Positions 18,789-28,652 are shown, counted from the stretch's first letter. The stretch: DNA of 64,000 nucleotides from Martelella lutilitoris (GCF_005924265.1 NZ_VCLB01000001.1:372001-436000); one strand, 5' to 3'. Made by a program: numbers and translations. The notes: a model not told the origin generated them from the letters alone.

Positions 18789-19772
18789 ATGACTGAGGCG
18801 CAGAAGGGGGCGGCAAACGGCCGGTCCTACCAGGTCGGCACGCTGATCAAGACGCTCGGCATGTTGCCGGTGCTGATTCTGCTGGCAATCGGGTTCCAGC
18901 TCCTGACCGGCAAGTTCCTTGGGGTCAACAATCTGTCGATCGTCATGCAGCAGGCCTCGATCAACATCGTGCTGGCCGCCGGCATGACCTTCGTCATCCT
19001 GACCGGGGGCATCGACCTTTCGGTCGGCTCGATCCTCGCGGCGTCCGCCATGGCGGCGGTGATGTTCTCGCTCAACCCGGCGCTCGGCTGGATCGGCGTG
19101 CCGGCGGGGCTGGCGCTCGGTCTCGCCTTCGGCCTTGCCAACGGCGCGCTGGTGGCCTTCCTGCGATTGCCGCCCTTCATCGTCACGCTCGGATCGCTGA
19201 CGGCGGTGCGCGGCGTGGCCCGGCTGATGGGCAATGACACGACGGTGTTCAACGCCGAACTGCCATTCGCGGTGATCGGCAATGGCGACATCCTGGGCGT
19301 GCCGATCCTTGCCATCATCGCCCTTCTGGTCATCCTGATTTCCTGGTTCGTGCTGCGCCGCACGGTGCTCGGCACCTGGATCTATGCCGTCGGCGGCAAC
19401 CAGGAGGCCGCGCGGCTGACCGGCATCAAGGTGCCGCTCGTCCTTCTGTTCGTCTACGGCGTGTCCGGACTGATGGCCGGGCTCGGCGGCGTCATGTCGG
19501 CGGCCAGGCTTTACGCGGCCAACGGCCTGCAACTCGGACAATCCTATGAGCTCGACGCAATCGCCGCCGTCATTCTGGGCGGTACCAGTTTCGTTGGCGG
19601 CGTCGGCTCGATCTGGGGCACGCTGATCGGTGCGCTGATCATCGCGGTCCTGTCGAACGGCCTGATCCTGACGGGAACGTCGGACATCTGGCAGTTCATC
19701 ATCAAGGGCCTTGTCATTATCGCTGCCGTCACCCTCGACCGCTTCCGCGGCAAGGGTTCCGACAGGACATAA
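18789..19772 (+). CDS. Ribose-type sugar ABC transporter permease (RbsC-like)
   Basis: The 327-residue inner-membrane protein has about eight to ten hydrophobic helices and the BPD_transp_2 family motifs: GGIDLSVGSILAASAM near the N-terminal third, and RTVLGTWIYAVGGNQEAARL followed by GIKV in the cytosolic loop. The start at 18789 follows AGGAGGACATCT, 33 bases after the ATPase stop. It works with the flanking ATPase and binding protein. Confidence 0.92.
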   Translation: MTEAQKGAANGRSYQVGTLIKTLGMLPVLILLAIGFQLLTGKFLGVNNLSIVMQQASINIVLAAGMTFVILTGGIDLSVGSILAASAMAAVMFSLNPALGWIGVPAGLALGLAFGLANGALVAFLRLPPFIVTLGSLTAVRGVARLMGNDTTVFNAELPFAVIGNGDILGVPILAIIALLVILISWFVLRRTVLGTWIYAVGGNQEAARLTGIKVPLVLLFVYGVSGLMAGLGGVMSAARLYAANGLQLGQSYELDAIAAVILGGTSFVGGVGSIWGTLIGALIIAVLSNGLILTGTSDIWQFIIKGLVIIAAVTLDRFRGKGSDRT

Positions 19773-19818
19773 AGGCCTTTCATTCACGCATGAAACGCAA
19801 ACACGCGGAGGAGCAACC

Positions 19819-20769
19819 ATGCATATTTCGAAGAAACTTCTTCTTGGCGCGGCAGCCGCCATTGCCATGACGGCCGCCGGCGCGCAGGCGCAGGACAAGG
19901 AACTGAACAGCATCGGCATTTCCGTCGGCCTGCTCGGCAACCCGTTCTTCGTCGCCACGATCAAGGGCATCGAGGACCGCGCCCGCGAGATCAATCCGGA
20001 TGTCGAGATCACCTCGGTTTCCGCTGACTACGACCTCAACAAGCAGGTCAGCCAGATCGACAACTTCATCGCCAAGGGCGTCGACATCATCATGCTGAAC
20101 GCTGTTGACGACACGGCGATCGCGCCCGCCGTCAACCGGGCCAAGAATGCCGGCATCACGATTGCCGCCTTCGACGTTTCCGCGCCGGGCGCCGACGTGA
20201 CGGTGATGACCGACAATATCGCCGCCGGCCAGAAGGCCTGCCAGTACATCGTCGACGCGCTTTCCGGCGAAGGCAATGTCGCCATCATCAAGGGCCCGTC
20301 CTCCTCCTCGCTCAATGACCGTTTTACCGGCTGCATGGAGGTGTTCGAGGCCAATGACGGCATCAATGTGGTCTCCAACGACCAGAACGGCCTTGCCGCG
20401 CGCGAGGGCGGCATGAACGTGATGCAGGGCCTGCTGACCCGCTTCTCCGATCTCGACGCGGTCTTCGGCGCTAATGACCCGATGGCGCTCGGCGCCCAGC
20501 TCGCCGCCAAACAGCTCGGCCGCACCGACATCATCATCACCGGCGTCGACGGCGCGCCGGATACGGAAAAGTCGCTGAAGGACCCGAACTCGCTTTTGAA
20601 GGCATCCGCGTCCCAGGACCCCTATGTCATGGCTGGCGAGGCGCTTGAGCTTGGCTACAAGTTCTATCAGGGCGAGGAAATCGAGGAGACCACCGTGCTG
20701 CTCGAGCCGCAGTTGATCACGGCCGACAATGTCGACGAGTATCAGGGCTGGACGGCCGTCCGCGAGTAA
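19819..20769 (+). CDS. Sugar ABC transporter periplasmic substrate-binding protein (RbsB-like)
   Basis: The 316-residue precursor has a Sec signal peptide (MHISKKLLLGAAAAIAM...GAQAQ) and the periplasmic-binding-protein type I fold: GISVGLLGNPFFVATIKGIED, QIDNFIAKGVDIIMLNAVDD, GEGNVAIIKGPSSSSLNDR, then the late ITGVDGAPDTEKSL. The open frame extends upstream to 19711, but the ATG at 19819 has CGGAGGAG before it and begins the signal peptide. It is the last gene of the DeoR-transporter operon; a clear terminator follows. No catabolic enzyme for the sugar is in this operon. Confidence 0.92.
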   Translation: MHISKKLLLGAAAAIAMTAAGAQAQDKELNSIGISVGLLGNPFFVATIKGIEDRAREINPDVEITSVSADYDLNKQVSQIDNFIAKGVDIIMLNAVDDTAIAPAVNRAKNAGITIAAFDVSAPGADVTVMTDNIAAGQKACQYIVDALSGEGNVAIIKGPSSSSLNDRFTGCMEVFEANDGINVVSNDQNGLAAREGGMNVMQGLLTRFSDLDAVFGANDPMALGAQLAAKQLGRTDIIITGVDGAPDTEKSLKDPNSLLKASASQDPYVMAGEALELGYKFYQGEEIEETTVLLEPQLITADNVDEYQGWTAVRE

Positions 20770-20806
20770 GCCCGCACCCGGCCCGCAGCCGCATTGAGAC
20801 CTGAGA

Positions 20807-20834
20807 GGCGCGACGGTTTTCCGTCGCGCCTTTT
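20807..20834 (+). terminator. Rho-independent terminator of the DeoR-sugar ABC operon
   Basis: GGCGCGACGG and CCGTCGCGCC form a perfect 10-bp stem with a TTTT loop and are followed by TTTT. It lies 38 bases after the binding-protein stop. Confidence 0.88.
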
Positions 20835-20964
20835 CTGTGCGCACCGTTCCCTTGATGCGCGTCAAGGTGGAAATTTCTCTTTGGGCCAGACTGGACTTGA
20901 GCCGGTTTGCCGGTAAGCTCGCCGCAGTCGTGAGGTGGCGGCAATCGCCGCTGCGGGAGAGGCC

Positions 20965-21708
20965 ATGCAGGACCAGCAGGAAGTCAGGACCGATCACGGG
21001 GAACGGGCGCCGATCTTTTCGGCGCGCGACATATCGAAGGTCTATACGAGCGGCGAAGTCGAGGTCAAAGCGCTCGCCGGCGTCGATCTTGATCTCTTTG
21101 CCGGCGAGATGGTGGTGCTGCTCGGGCCGTCTGGCAGCGGCAAGTCGACGCTTCTCAACATTGTCGGCGGACTCGACCGGGCGTCGTCCGGCACGGTTCG
21201 GTTCCGCGACGAAATGATCTCCGACTATCCGGAATGGAAGCTGACGCGCTATCGCCGCGCCCATGTCGGCTTCGTCTTCCAGTTCTACAATCTGATCCCG
21301 AGCCTGACGGCGCGCGAGAACGTGGCACTGGTCGGGGCGATCTCGAAAAACCCGATGCCGCCGGAAGAAGCGCTGGAAATGGTCGGACTGAAACAGCGGA
21401 TGGATCATTTCCCCGCCCAGATGTCCGGCGGCGAGCAGCAGCGCGTGGCCATCGCCCGCGCGATCGCCAAGCGGCCCGAGGTTCTGTTCTGCGACGAGCC
21501 GACGGGCGCGCTCGATTCGAAGACCGGTATTCTCGTGCTCGAAGTGCTCTGCCGCATCAATGAGGAGCTCGGCGCCACCGTCGCCATCATCACCCACAAT
21601 GCCGATATCCGCAGGATCGCCCATCGCGTCATCACCTTCCGCGACGGCAAGATCGAGGGCACGGAGATCAATCAGCAGCGCCTGAACCCGGCGGACATCC
21701 AATGGTAG
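20965..21708 (+). CDS. ABC transporter ATP-binding protein, MacB/LolD/DevA type
   Basis: The 247-residue ATPase has Walker [13 protein letters not shown], the Q-loop [19 protein letters not shown], signature [15 protein letters not shown] and Walker [17 protein letters not shown]. The [14 protein letters not shown] pattern is typical of exporters with FtsX-type permeases. I chose the ATG at 20965 (GGGAGAGG upstream) rather than 20935. The stop overlaps the permease start (ATGGTAG), so the two are coupled. Confidence 0.9.
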   Translation: MQDQQEVRTDHGERAPIFSARDISKVYTSGEVEVKALAGVDLDLFAGEMVVLLGPSGSGKSTLLNIVGGLDRASSGTVRFRDEMISDYPEWKLTRYRRAHVGFVFQFYNLIPSLTARENVALVGAISKNPMPPEEALEMVGLKQRMDHFPAQMSGGEQQRVAIARAIAKRPEVLFCDEPTGALDSKTGILVLEVLCRINEELGATVAIITHNADIRRIAHRVITFRDGKIEGTEINQQRLNPADIQW

Positions 21709-24065
21709 CGATCCTCGACCGCAAGCTTCTGCGCGACGTGCGGCGTCTCTGGGCGCAGCTTCTGGCGGTGGCGCTGGTGCTGGCCTGCGGCGTCGCCGTG
21801 CTGATCATGGCTGTCGGCGTCTATCGCTCTCTGATCGAGACCCGCGACACCTTTTACGACCGCTACGGCTTTGCCGACGTGTTCGCCAGCGTCGCCCGCG
21901 CGCCCGACCGGCTGGCCGACGAGATCCGCATGATCGACGGGGTCCTGCGCGCCGATTTTCGCGTGGTCAAGCCCGCCATTCTCGACATTACCGGCATGGA
22001 GGCCCCGGCGGCGGCAACAGTCATTTCCACGCCTGACAGCGGCGAGCCGCTGTTGAACCGCGCCTATATCCGCGCCGGCAGGCTTCCCGACCCGAACCGC
22101 GTGGGCGAGGTCGCCGTCTCGGAAAATTTCGCCAAGGCGCATGGCTTTCAGCCGGGCGATCACTTCGAGGCGCTGATGGACGGCAAGAAGCGCCGGCTGA
22201 CAATCACCGCCATCGTGCTCTCGCCCGAATATGTCTATGCCATCGGCCCCGGTGACATGGTGCCGGACAATCGCCGCTACGGCATTCTCTACATGCCGGA
22301 AAGCGTGCTCGACGGCATTTTCGACATGGACGGCGCGTTCAACGACGTGGTGTTGAAGCTTGGACGCAACGCCAATGAGGACGCGGTGATCGAACGCCTC
22401 GACCACCTGCTTTCCCCCTATGGCGGCGTCGGCGCCTATGGCCGCGACAGGCAAATTTCGAATGCTTTCGTCGACAGCGAACTGACACAGCTGAAGGCCA
22501 TGGCGGGCGTTCTTCCGCCGATCTTCCTCGGCGTTGCCGCCTTCCTCGTCAACATGGTTCTGTCGCGGATGATCGCGCTGGAACGCGAGCAGATCGGCCT
22601 GTTGAAGGCGCTCGGTTTTTCAAGCGGTGCAATCGCCGCGCACTATATCAAGCTCACGCTGGTGATCGTCGTCATCGGCACGGCCATCGGCTTTGCGCTT
22701 GGCAGCTGGTGGGGCGTGGCGATGACCAGGCTCTATGTGCGCTTCTACACCTTCCCCTTCCTGGTATTTGACTGGAGCCCGGATGTCTATCTGCTCGCGG
22801 GAAGCGTTGCCGCGGCCGCCGCGCTGGTCGGCGCGGCGCGGGTGATCTTCAAAGCTGCAAGCCTGCCGGCCGCCGTTGCCATGCGCCCGCCCGAACCGGT
22901 GCGCTATCGCCAGCTTTCCCTTGGCTTTCGCCTGCCGCGCCTTCTCTCCGAGCTGACAGTGATGGCGCTGCGCAACATCACCCGCTTTCCCCTGCGCGCA
23001 ACCATGACCGTGATCGGCATCGCCATGCCGGTGGCGCTTCTGACGGTCGGCATGTCCACCTCCAATTCCATGGATGCGATGATCCGGGCCATCTTCTTTG
23101 ATACCCAGCGCCAGGATGCAACAGTCAGCTTCACCGATGCGTTGGCGCCGGAGGCGCTGGTCTCGCTCGCCCGCTTGCCCGGCGTGATGCGCGCGGAAGG
23201 GTTTCGGGCCGAACCGGTGATCCTGCGCAACGGCTATCGGGAAAAACACCTGTCGATCAACAGCGCCTCGGATCTGGACGACCTTTCGCGCGTGGTCGAT
23301 CCGGACGCCGTGCAACTGTCGATCCCGCCCGAGGGGCTGATGATCAGCGAACGGGTGGCCGAAACGCTCGGTCTTTCCACCGGAGATCTGGCGCAGGTCG
23401 AGCTCGTAACCCGCAACCACCGTCTGGTGAGCGTGCCGGTCACTTCGGTGGTGCAGAGCTTTCTGGGCCTTGCCGTCTACATGGATGGCCGCGCCCTCGA
23501 CCACATGATCGGCGACGGAGACCGCGTTTCGGGCGCCAGTATCGCCGTCGACGAAACCCGGCTTGCGGCGTTCTACGGCGCGGTGAAGGACACGCCGCGG
23601 ATTGCCGGCGTGGCGCTCAACCGGCTGTCGCTGGAAAATTTCCGCAAGACCATGCGGGAGAACATCGACATCATGTCGACCATCTATGTCGCGCTCGCCG
23701 CCGTCATCACCTTCGGCGTCGTCTACAATTCCGCGCGCATCCTTCTGTCCGAACGCGGCCGTGAACTGGCAAGCCTCAGGGTGCTCGGTTTCTCCCGCGC
23801 GGAGGTCTCGCAGGTGCTGCTGGTGGAAATCGCGGCGCTGATCACGCTTGCCCAGCCCATCGGCTGGTATCTCGGCTATTTCTTCGCCAAGCTGGTGATT
23901 TCGGGGTTTTCGAGCGACCTTTTCACCATTCCGTTCGTCGTCGATCTCGACAGCTATGCGCGCGCGTCGATGGTGGTCGTTATCGCCGGCCTTTTGTCCG
24001 CGCTGGTCGTGCGCCGGCGGATCGATCGATTCGATCTCATAGAAGTGCTGAAAACGAGGGAGTAA
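21702..24065 (+). CDS. FtsX-like ABC exporter permease, two-module form
   Basis: The 787-residue inner-membrane protein has an N-terminal membrane helix ([20 protein letters not shown]), a periplasmic domain and a first FtsX block ([29 protein letters not shown]). A central helix ([18 protein letters not shown]) leads to a second periplasmic domain and a C-terminal FtsX block ([20 protein letters not shown]). Such duplicated permeases form with a LolD-like ATPase a mechanotransmission-type exporter for lipids, peptides or drugs. It sits between the ATPase and the adaptor gene. The substrate is unknown. Confidence 0.88.
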   Translation: MVAILDRKLLRDVRRLWAQLLAVALVLACGVAVLIMAVGVYRSLIETRDTFYDRYGFADVFASVARAPDRLADEIRMIDGVLRADFRVVKPAILDITGMEAPAAATVISTPDSGEPLLNRAYIRAGRLPDPNRVGEVAVSENFAKAHGFQPGDHFEALMDGKKRRLTITAIVLSPEYVYAIGPGDMVPDNRRYGILYMPESVLDGIFDMDGAFNDVVLKLGRNANEDAVIERLDHLLSPYGGVGAYGRDRQISNAFVDSELTQLKAMAGVLPPIFLGVAAFLVNMVLSRMIALEREQIGLLKALGFSSGAIAAHYIKLTLVIVVIGTAIGFALGSWWGVAMTRLYVRFYTFPFLVFDWSPDVYLLAGSVAAAAALVGAARVIFKAASLPAAVAMRPPEPVRYRQLSLGFRLPRLLSELTVMALRNITRFPLRATMTVIGIAMPVALLTVGMSTSNSMDAMIRAIFFDTQRQDATVSFTDALAPEALVSLARLPGVMRAEGFRAEPVILRNGYREKHLSINSASDLDDLSRVVDPDAVQLSIPPEGLMISERVAETLGLSTGDLAQVELVTRNHRLVSVPVTSVVQSFLGLAVYMDGRALDHMIGDGDRVSGASIAVDETRLAAFYGAVKDTPRIAGVALNRLSLENFRKTMRENIDIMSTIYVALAAVITFGVVYNSARILLSERGRELASLRVLGFSRAEVSQVLLVEIAALITLAQPIGWYLGYFFAKLVISGFSSDLFTIPFVVDLDSYARASMVVVIAGLLSALVVRRRIDRFDLIEVLKTRE

Positions 24066-24069
24066 CCCA

Positions 24070-25275
24070 ATGGGAAAGTGGATCAGGAGAGGCCTTCTCG
24101 CCATCGTGGTGCTCGCCGTGATCGGCGGATTCTATCTCGCCATGCGCGAAAAGCCGGTCCCCGTCGACGTGGCGACGATCGCGTCCGGGCCAATGGAGGT
24201 CGCCATCCTGCAGGAGGGCAAGACGCGGGTGAAGGAGATCTACACCATCCACACGCCGATTGCCGGGCAGATGCTGCGCACCCGCTTTGACGAGGGCGAC
24301 ACGGTAAAAGCGGGGACAAGCGTCGTTGCCCGCATCCTGCCCTCGCAATCCGCCCTTCTCGATCCACGCACGCGCGACGAATTGCGCGCCGCAAAGGACG
24401 CGGCACAGGTGGCGGTCGCGATCGCGGAAGCCGAGCGGCTGAAGGCATCGGCCAGTCTCGAGCAGGCCGAGGACCAGCTGAGGCGCTATCGCAATCTCAG
24501 CCAGCGCGACACGATCTCCGAGATGGAACTGCAGCAGGCCGTCACCGCCGTGGACGTGGCGAAGGCGCAGTTGAATGCGGCCGAAGCCACGGTCTCGCTG
24601 CGCCAGGCGGAGCTGAAAGCGGCCGAGGCACGGCTTTCCGAGCCGCGCGCAGCGCTTCTGGGCGAGGAAGAGGATTGCTGCATCGACCTCACCGCGCCGG
24701 CCGACGGCGTTATCCTCGACATCTATGCCCGCAGCGCCCAGCCGGTGACGATCGGCGCCAAAATCGCCGATATCGGCGACCCGCGCAATCTTGAAGCCGT
24801 GGTCGATCTCCTGTCGACGGATGCGGTCCATATCCATGCCGGCACGAAAGCCGAGATCGTCGACTGGGGCGGCGAGCCGGTTGCCGCCACCGTCCGCCGG
24901 GTCGAGCCGGCCGCCTATGAGAAGGTCTCAGCACTTGGCATTTCCGAGCAGCGGGTCGACGCGATCCTTGATTTCGACACCGTGCCCGAAGGCCTCGGCA
25001 ATGCCTTCCGCATCTATGCCCGGCTGGTGATCTGGCAGGCCGACAACGTGACGCAGGCGCCGATCGCGGCCCTGTTCCGTTCCGGCAATGACTGGCAGGT
25101 GTTCAAGGTGGAGGGCGACAAGGCCGTGATCGCGACGGTCGAGATCGGCCGCATGAACGACGAGAACGCGGAGGTGACCGGCGGACTGAGCCCCGGAGAC
25201 CAGGTGGTGCTGCATCCGAGCGACACGTTGTCGGATAGATCGCCGATCACGCTTCGGCGCGTGGAGACGCCGTGA
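24070..25275 (+). CDS. HlyD/MacA-family periplasmic adaptor
   Basis: The 401-residue protein has an N-terminal membrane anchor (GLLAIVVLAVIGGFYLAM), a lipoyl half-motif (TPIAGQMLRTRFDEGDTVKAG) and a long coiled-coil hairpin rich in Ala/Glu (about 105-195). The second half-motif is LTAPADGVILDIYARSAQPV, and a beta-barrel domain follows. It would connect the FtsX exporter to an outer-membrane TolC-type channel, which is not encoded here. The start is 4 bases after the permease stop. The gene ends exactly against the convergent ATPase gene with no base between the stops. Confidence 0.88.
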   Translation: MGKWIRRGLLAIVVLAVIGGFYLAMREKPVPVDVATIASGPMEVAILQEGKTRVKEIYTIHTPIAGQMLRTRFDEGDTVKAGTSVVARILPSQSALLDPRTRDELRAAKDAAQVAVAIAEAERLKASASLEQAEDQLRRYRNLSQRDTISEMELQQAVTAVDVAKAQLNAAEATVSLRQAELKAAEARLSEPRAALLGEEEDCCIDLTAPADGVILDIYARSAQPVTIGAKIADIGDPRNLEAVVDLLSTDAVHIHAGTKAEIVDWGGEPVAATVRRVEPAAYEKVSALGISEQRVDAILDFDTVPEGLGNAFRIYARLVIWQADNVTQAPIAALFRSGNDWQVFKVEGDKAVIATVEIGRMNDENAEVTGGLSPGDQVVLHPSDTLSDRSPITLRRVETP

Positions 25276-26052
25276 TCAGTCGACCTGTTCGAGGTCTTCC
25301 TCAAGCTCGGCCATGTCCTCGCCGCCGGCCATCAGGTTCAGCACTTCCTCGCGGGTCTTCTCGCCGCGTTTGAAATCGGCGGCGACCTCGCCCTGGATCA
25401 GCACGCAGAATTCATCGCCGACGGCCATGGCATGGCGGGCATTGTGGGTGATGAAGACGATGCCGGCGCCGTTTTCGCGCGCGATCCGCATCATCTTCAG
25501 CACCATCGAGGCCTCCTTGACGCCGAGTGCGGAGGTCGGCTCGTCGAGGATCAGCATCTTGGCGCCGAAATACATGGCGCGGCCGATGGCGAGCACCTGC
25601 CGTTCGCCGCCCGACATGGTGCCGACCAGTTGGTCGCCGCTTTTCACCCGCGTCAGTCCGAAGGCCTGCATCTGTTCGACGGCAACCCGGTTGGCCAGCG
25701 CGCTGTCGAAACGGCGCAGCGGCCATTGGCCGGTCACAGGCTCCGCGCCGAGAAAGAAGTTGCGGCCAACGCTCATCAGCGGGATCGAGCCGACATCCTG
25801 GTGGACGGTGGCAATGCCGCGCTTGCGCGCCTCGCGCGGGCCGGAAAACCGTGTTTCCCTGCCCTCGAAGATCAGCGCCCCTGAGGACGGCTGGTGATAG
25901 CCCGAGAGCACCTTGATCAGCGTCGATTTGCCCGCGCCATTATCACCCAGAAGGCAGAGGATCTTGCCGGGTTCGACGGTCATCGAGACTTTCTTCAGCG
26001 CATGGGTGGTGCCGAAATATTTGTCGACGTTGCGCAGTTCCATCAGGGACAT
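25276..26052 (-). CDS. Sugar ABC transporter ATP-binding protein, single-domain (FrcA-like)
   Basis: The 258-residue ATPase has Walker [13 protein letters not shown], signature MSGGERQVLAIGRAM and Walker B LILDEPTSALGV. It has one nucleotide-binding domain, unlike the two-domain RbsA at 17226, a form known for FrcA-type transporters in rhizobia. The frame is open far upstream, but GAGGGAGGGGTTG directly before the ATG at 26052 marks the start (MSLMELRNVDKYFG). It follows the permease stop by 11 bases. The C-terminus is acidic (GGEDMAELEEDLEQVD). Confidence 0.9.
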   Translation of the reverse strand: MSLMELRNVDKYFGTTHALKKVSMTVEPGKILCLLGDNGAGKSTLIKVLSGYHQPSSGALIFEGRETRFSGPREARKRGIATVHQDVGSIPLMSVGRNFFLGAEPVTGQWPLRRFDSALANRVAVEQMQAFGLTRVKSGDQLVGTMSGGERQVLAIGRAMYFGAKMLILDEPTSALGVKEASMVLKMMRIARENGAGIVFITHNARHAMAVGDEFCVLIQGEVAADFKRGEKTREEVLNLMAGGEDMAELEEDLEQVD

Positions 26053-26063
26053 CAACCCCTCCC

Positions 26064-27035
26064 TCAGCGTGAGGCCAGCGCGAGCCGGCGAATGTAGTTG
26101 TTGGCAAGAACGGCGATAGCGAGCAGGCCGCCGAGGAAGAGCTGGATCCAGTCGGTGTTCCAGCCGGTATAGAAGATGCCGGTCGAAATCACGCCGAACA
26201 GCGCCGTGCCGAGAACAATGCCGAGCACGGAGCCATAGCCGCCGGTCAGAAGAATGCCGCCGATGACGACGACGATCGGCGCCTGAAACACATAGCCCAT
26301 GCCATAGGTGGCATTGCCCGAATTCCACTGGATGCCCTGCAGGATACCGACAAGGGCCGCGGCAAAGCCGGTTGCGACGAAGAGCGTGATCTTGACGCGC
26401 TCGACGGGAACGCCCGCTCCGCGCGCGGCATTGAGATTGCCGCCGGTGGCATAGATCCAGTTGCCGAACACGGTTTTCGACAACAGCCAGTAGCCGGCAA
26501 GGGCTGCAAGCCCCCACCACAAAATGGCGATATTGGCCTGGCCCCAGCGGGCGGCGAAGACGAATTTCGCGCTGTCGGAGGCAATGATGGAGCTGGAGGT
26601 GACATTGGCGATCAGCCTTGAGAAGCCCATTGTCGCGCCGATGACGATGAAATTGGTGGCGAGCGTGACAATGAAGGAGGGCAGGTTGGTCTTGACCACC
26701 GCAAGCCCGTTGCAAAGCCCGATCAGCATGCCGGCGACAAGCGCGACCCCGATCATCGGCCAGATCGGCAGGCCGAGTTGGTTGGTGCCGAGCGCCACGA
26801 TCATCGAGGCGGCTCCGACAGTGGAACCGATCGAGAGGTCGAATTCGCCGGAGATCATCAAAAGTCCGACCGGGATCGCGACAATGCCGAGTTCGGCGGC
26901 AAGGTTCAGCCAGCCGGCCGTGCCGTTGATCGACACGAAGCCGGCGCCGGAGGTGGCGACGGCGAAAAACAAATAGGTAAGGATGAAGGCGGCAAGCGCG
27001 CCTGTCTCCGGCCGTCGGATCACGGACTTGATCAC
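26064..27035 (-). CDS. Sugar ABC transporter permease (RbsC/FrcC-like)
   Basis: The 323-residue inner-membrane protein of the BPD_transp_2 family has many hydrophobic segments, the ISGEFDLSIGSTVGAASM motif and KTVFGNWIYATGGNLNAAR in the cytosolic loop. It is the partner of the ATPase 11 bases downstream and of the binding protein 397 bases upstream. That upstream gap is filled with palindromic repeats, which is unusual inside a transport operon. Confidence 0.92.
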   Translation of the reverse strand: MIKSVIRRPETGALAAFILTYLFFAVATSGAGFVSINGTAGWLNLAAELGIVAIPVGLLMISGEFDLSIGSTVGAASMIVALGTNQLGLPIWPMIGVALVAGMLIGLCNGLAVVKTNLPSFIVTLATNFIVIGATMGFSRLIANVTSSSIIASDSAKFVFAARWGQANIAILWWGLAALAGYWLLSKTVFGNWIYATGGNLNAARGAGVPVERVKITLFVATGFAAALVGILQGIQWNSGNATYGMGYVFQAPIVVVIGGILLTGGYGSVLGIVLGTALFGVISTGIFYTGWNTDWIQLFLGGLLAIAVLANNYIRRLALASR

Positions 27036-27062
27036 GTTATTGCTCCAGTCTTGGCATTATGT

Positions 27063-27105
27063 GCAATTCCGGAAAAAGTGGATGCCGGCTTCCGTCCGGA
27101 ATTGC
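27063..27105. repeat. Rhizobial-type inverted repeat GCAATTCCGG ... CCGGAATTGC
   Basis: Perfect 10-bp arms GCAATTCCGG (27063-27072) and CCGGAATTGC (27096-27105) flank a 23-base centre containing AAAAAGTGGATGCCGG. Elements with a CAATTCCGG/CCGGAATTG frame are common between genes in Hyphomicrobiales (family knowledge). It lies just upstream of the permease gene start. Confidence 0.6.
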
Positions 27106-27157
27106 GTAAAACTCAAACATGCGGCATTTCATGCGTTCCAGTCCCTTAAGGCGGAGA

Positions 27158-27401
27158 CTGCCGGGCAAAAACCGGCAGGCAGTTTGCTGAAAAAGGCCCC
27201 ACAGGATTTTCCGTTATGCCGGGCCTGACCCGGCATCCAGGGCCAAATACCGAGGACGATCAACATCAAATCCTCTGCACGTTAGGCGTTCTGCAGCCCT
27301 GGACCCCGGATCAAGTCCGGGGTGACGGACAGAGGACAGGCGAAATCCGGTCAACCGCAATACGATTTATCAGCAGCCTGACTGCCGGGCATGACCCGGC
27401 A
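27158..27401. repeat. Cluster of four REP-like palindromes
   Basis: CTGCCGG/CCGGCAG (27158-27178), ATGCCGGG/CCCGGCAT (27216-27236), CCCCGGA/TCCGGGG (27304-27322) and TGCCGGG/CCCGGCA (27383-27401) are all perfect dyads. The second and third face each other with inner CCAGGG and CCCTGG, the same paired arrangement as at 11661-11770. Together with the repeat at 27063 they account for most of the 397-base gap inside this transporter operon. I see no gene in it. Confidence 0.7.
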
Positions 27402-27432
27402 GGCATTGCGTCAGGTTGAGTAGCGTCGGTCT

Positions 27433-28416
27433 TCAGGACGCGCCGCGCACGCCGCCATGGGCCTTGTTGACCTCGAGCGTCTTGTCGACATTGGAGGCGT
27501 CGATGACGAGCGGTCCGGTCTTCACATGGCCGATCGGATGCAGGCCGTAGTTGAGGTACTGGTTGGCGATCAGCATGGAGAGATAGCCCTGCAGATAGGG
27601 TTGCTGGTCCATGGCGAAGGCGAGATCGCCGTTCTTGATCGCCATCAGCGCCTCGTTGGAGAGGTCGGCCGTGCCGATCATGATCTCGCCCTTGCGGCCG
27701 ACCTCATCGACCGCGCGCAGCGCGCTCATGGCCGGAACCGCGTTCAGCGTATAGATGCCGTCGATATCCGGATTGGCCTGCAGCGTGCCCTTGATCGCCT
27801 GGGTCATGGCCTGCGGATTGGTGGCGTCACCCGTGCCGATCGTCTGGTAGATCGTCTCGGCGCCAGCCTCTTCCATGGCCGCGACATAGCCGTTGCAGCG
27901 CTCTTCCACCGTCGGATTGCCGGGCACCTGGTTGAAGCACAGGCCCTTCTTGACGCCGGCATCGGCCTGAATTTGACCGGCCTTGTAGCCCATCTGGTAG
28001 GGATCCTCGCCGACAAAGCCGATCGAGCCATTGTCTTCCCAGAGCGTCTGCCCGGAATTGTGGATCAGCACCGGAATGCCGTCTGCCGTCGCCTCGCGGA
28101 TCAGCGGATCCATGCCGTCGGGGAAGAACTCGCCGACGAGCAGCATTTTCGGATCACGGCTGATGGCCTGCTGCAGAAGCCGCGGATAGTCGCTGGTCAT
28201 GTTGGCCGTGTCGGTGACGGCAATGTACTGGTAGTCGAGCCCGTAGGCTTCGGCCGCGTCGTCAAAGCCCTTCTTCACGGCGGCAAAAAACGGCCAGGAC
28301 AGGGGACCGCTGACGACGAGCAGCGGGCCATCATCCGCCGCCTTGGCGGGTGCAGCGGCGGCAAGCGCGATGACGGCGGCCGCGCCGATGCCTTTCAGTG
28401 TGTCGGTAAATTTCAT
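27433..28416 (-). CDS. Sugar ABC transporter periplasmic substrate-binding protein
   Basis: The 327-residue precursor has a Sec signal peptide (MKFTDTLKGIGAAAVIALAAAAPAKA) and a type I periplasmic-binding fold: GPLSWPFFAAVKKGFDDAAE, LLVGEFFPDGMDPLIREA, VGEDPYQMGYKAGQI and GTADLSNEALMAIKNGDLAF. The start at 28416 has AGAGGGAGGGAATA before it; the frame extends to 28470 but without these signals. It is the first gene of the transporter operon and divergent from the SGNH hydrolase gene. The sugar is not identifiable. Confidence 0.9.
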   Translation of the reverse strand: MKFTDTLKGIGAAAVIALAAAAPAKAADDGPLLVVSGPLSWPFFAAVKKGFDDAAEAYGLDYQYIAVTDTANMTSDYPRLLQQAISRDPKMLLVGEFFPDGMDPLIREATADGIPVLIHNSGQTLWEDNGSIGFVGEDPYQMGYKAGQIQADAGVKKGLCFNQVPGNPTVEERCNGYVAAMEEAGAETIYQTIGTGDATNPQAMTQAIKGTLQANPDIDGIYTLNAVPAMSALRAVDEVGRKGEIMIGTADLSNEALMAIKNGDLAFAMDQQPYLQGYLSMLIANQYLNYGLHPIGHVKTGPLVIDASNVDKTLEVNKAHGGVRGAS

Positions 28417-28520
28417 TATTCCCTCCCTCTGATACGGCGAAAACCGGAGTGGCAACCACGCATCCTCCATGCAGGTTCATCGCCTCGATCTCTCTCAATC
28501 ATCCTCAAATAAATCGACCT

Positions 28521-28553
28521 GTCAATAATTATTCATGTTGATTTATTATTGAC
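28521..28553. promoter_or_regulatory. Dyad GTCAATAAT-N15-ATTATTGAC in divergent region
   Basis: Perfect 9-bp arms lie at 28521-28529 and 28545-28553 in an AT-rich centre of the region between the binding-protein start (28416) and the hydrolase start (28653). It probably binds the ROK regulator encoded two genes downstream and would control both directions. Confidence 0.55.
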
Positions 28554-28652
28554 CTCGGCGACGCCCCGACCTAGCTTGACGCTCATCGCCGGCCGGTTTT
28601 CATTCGCCCTGCCGGCACGGCGCCGACAGACGCCGGGGAAGAGGGAGGGAGA

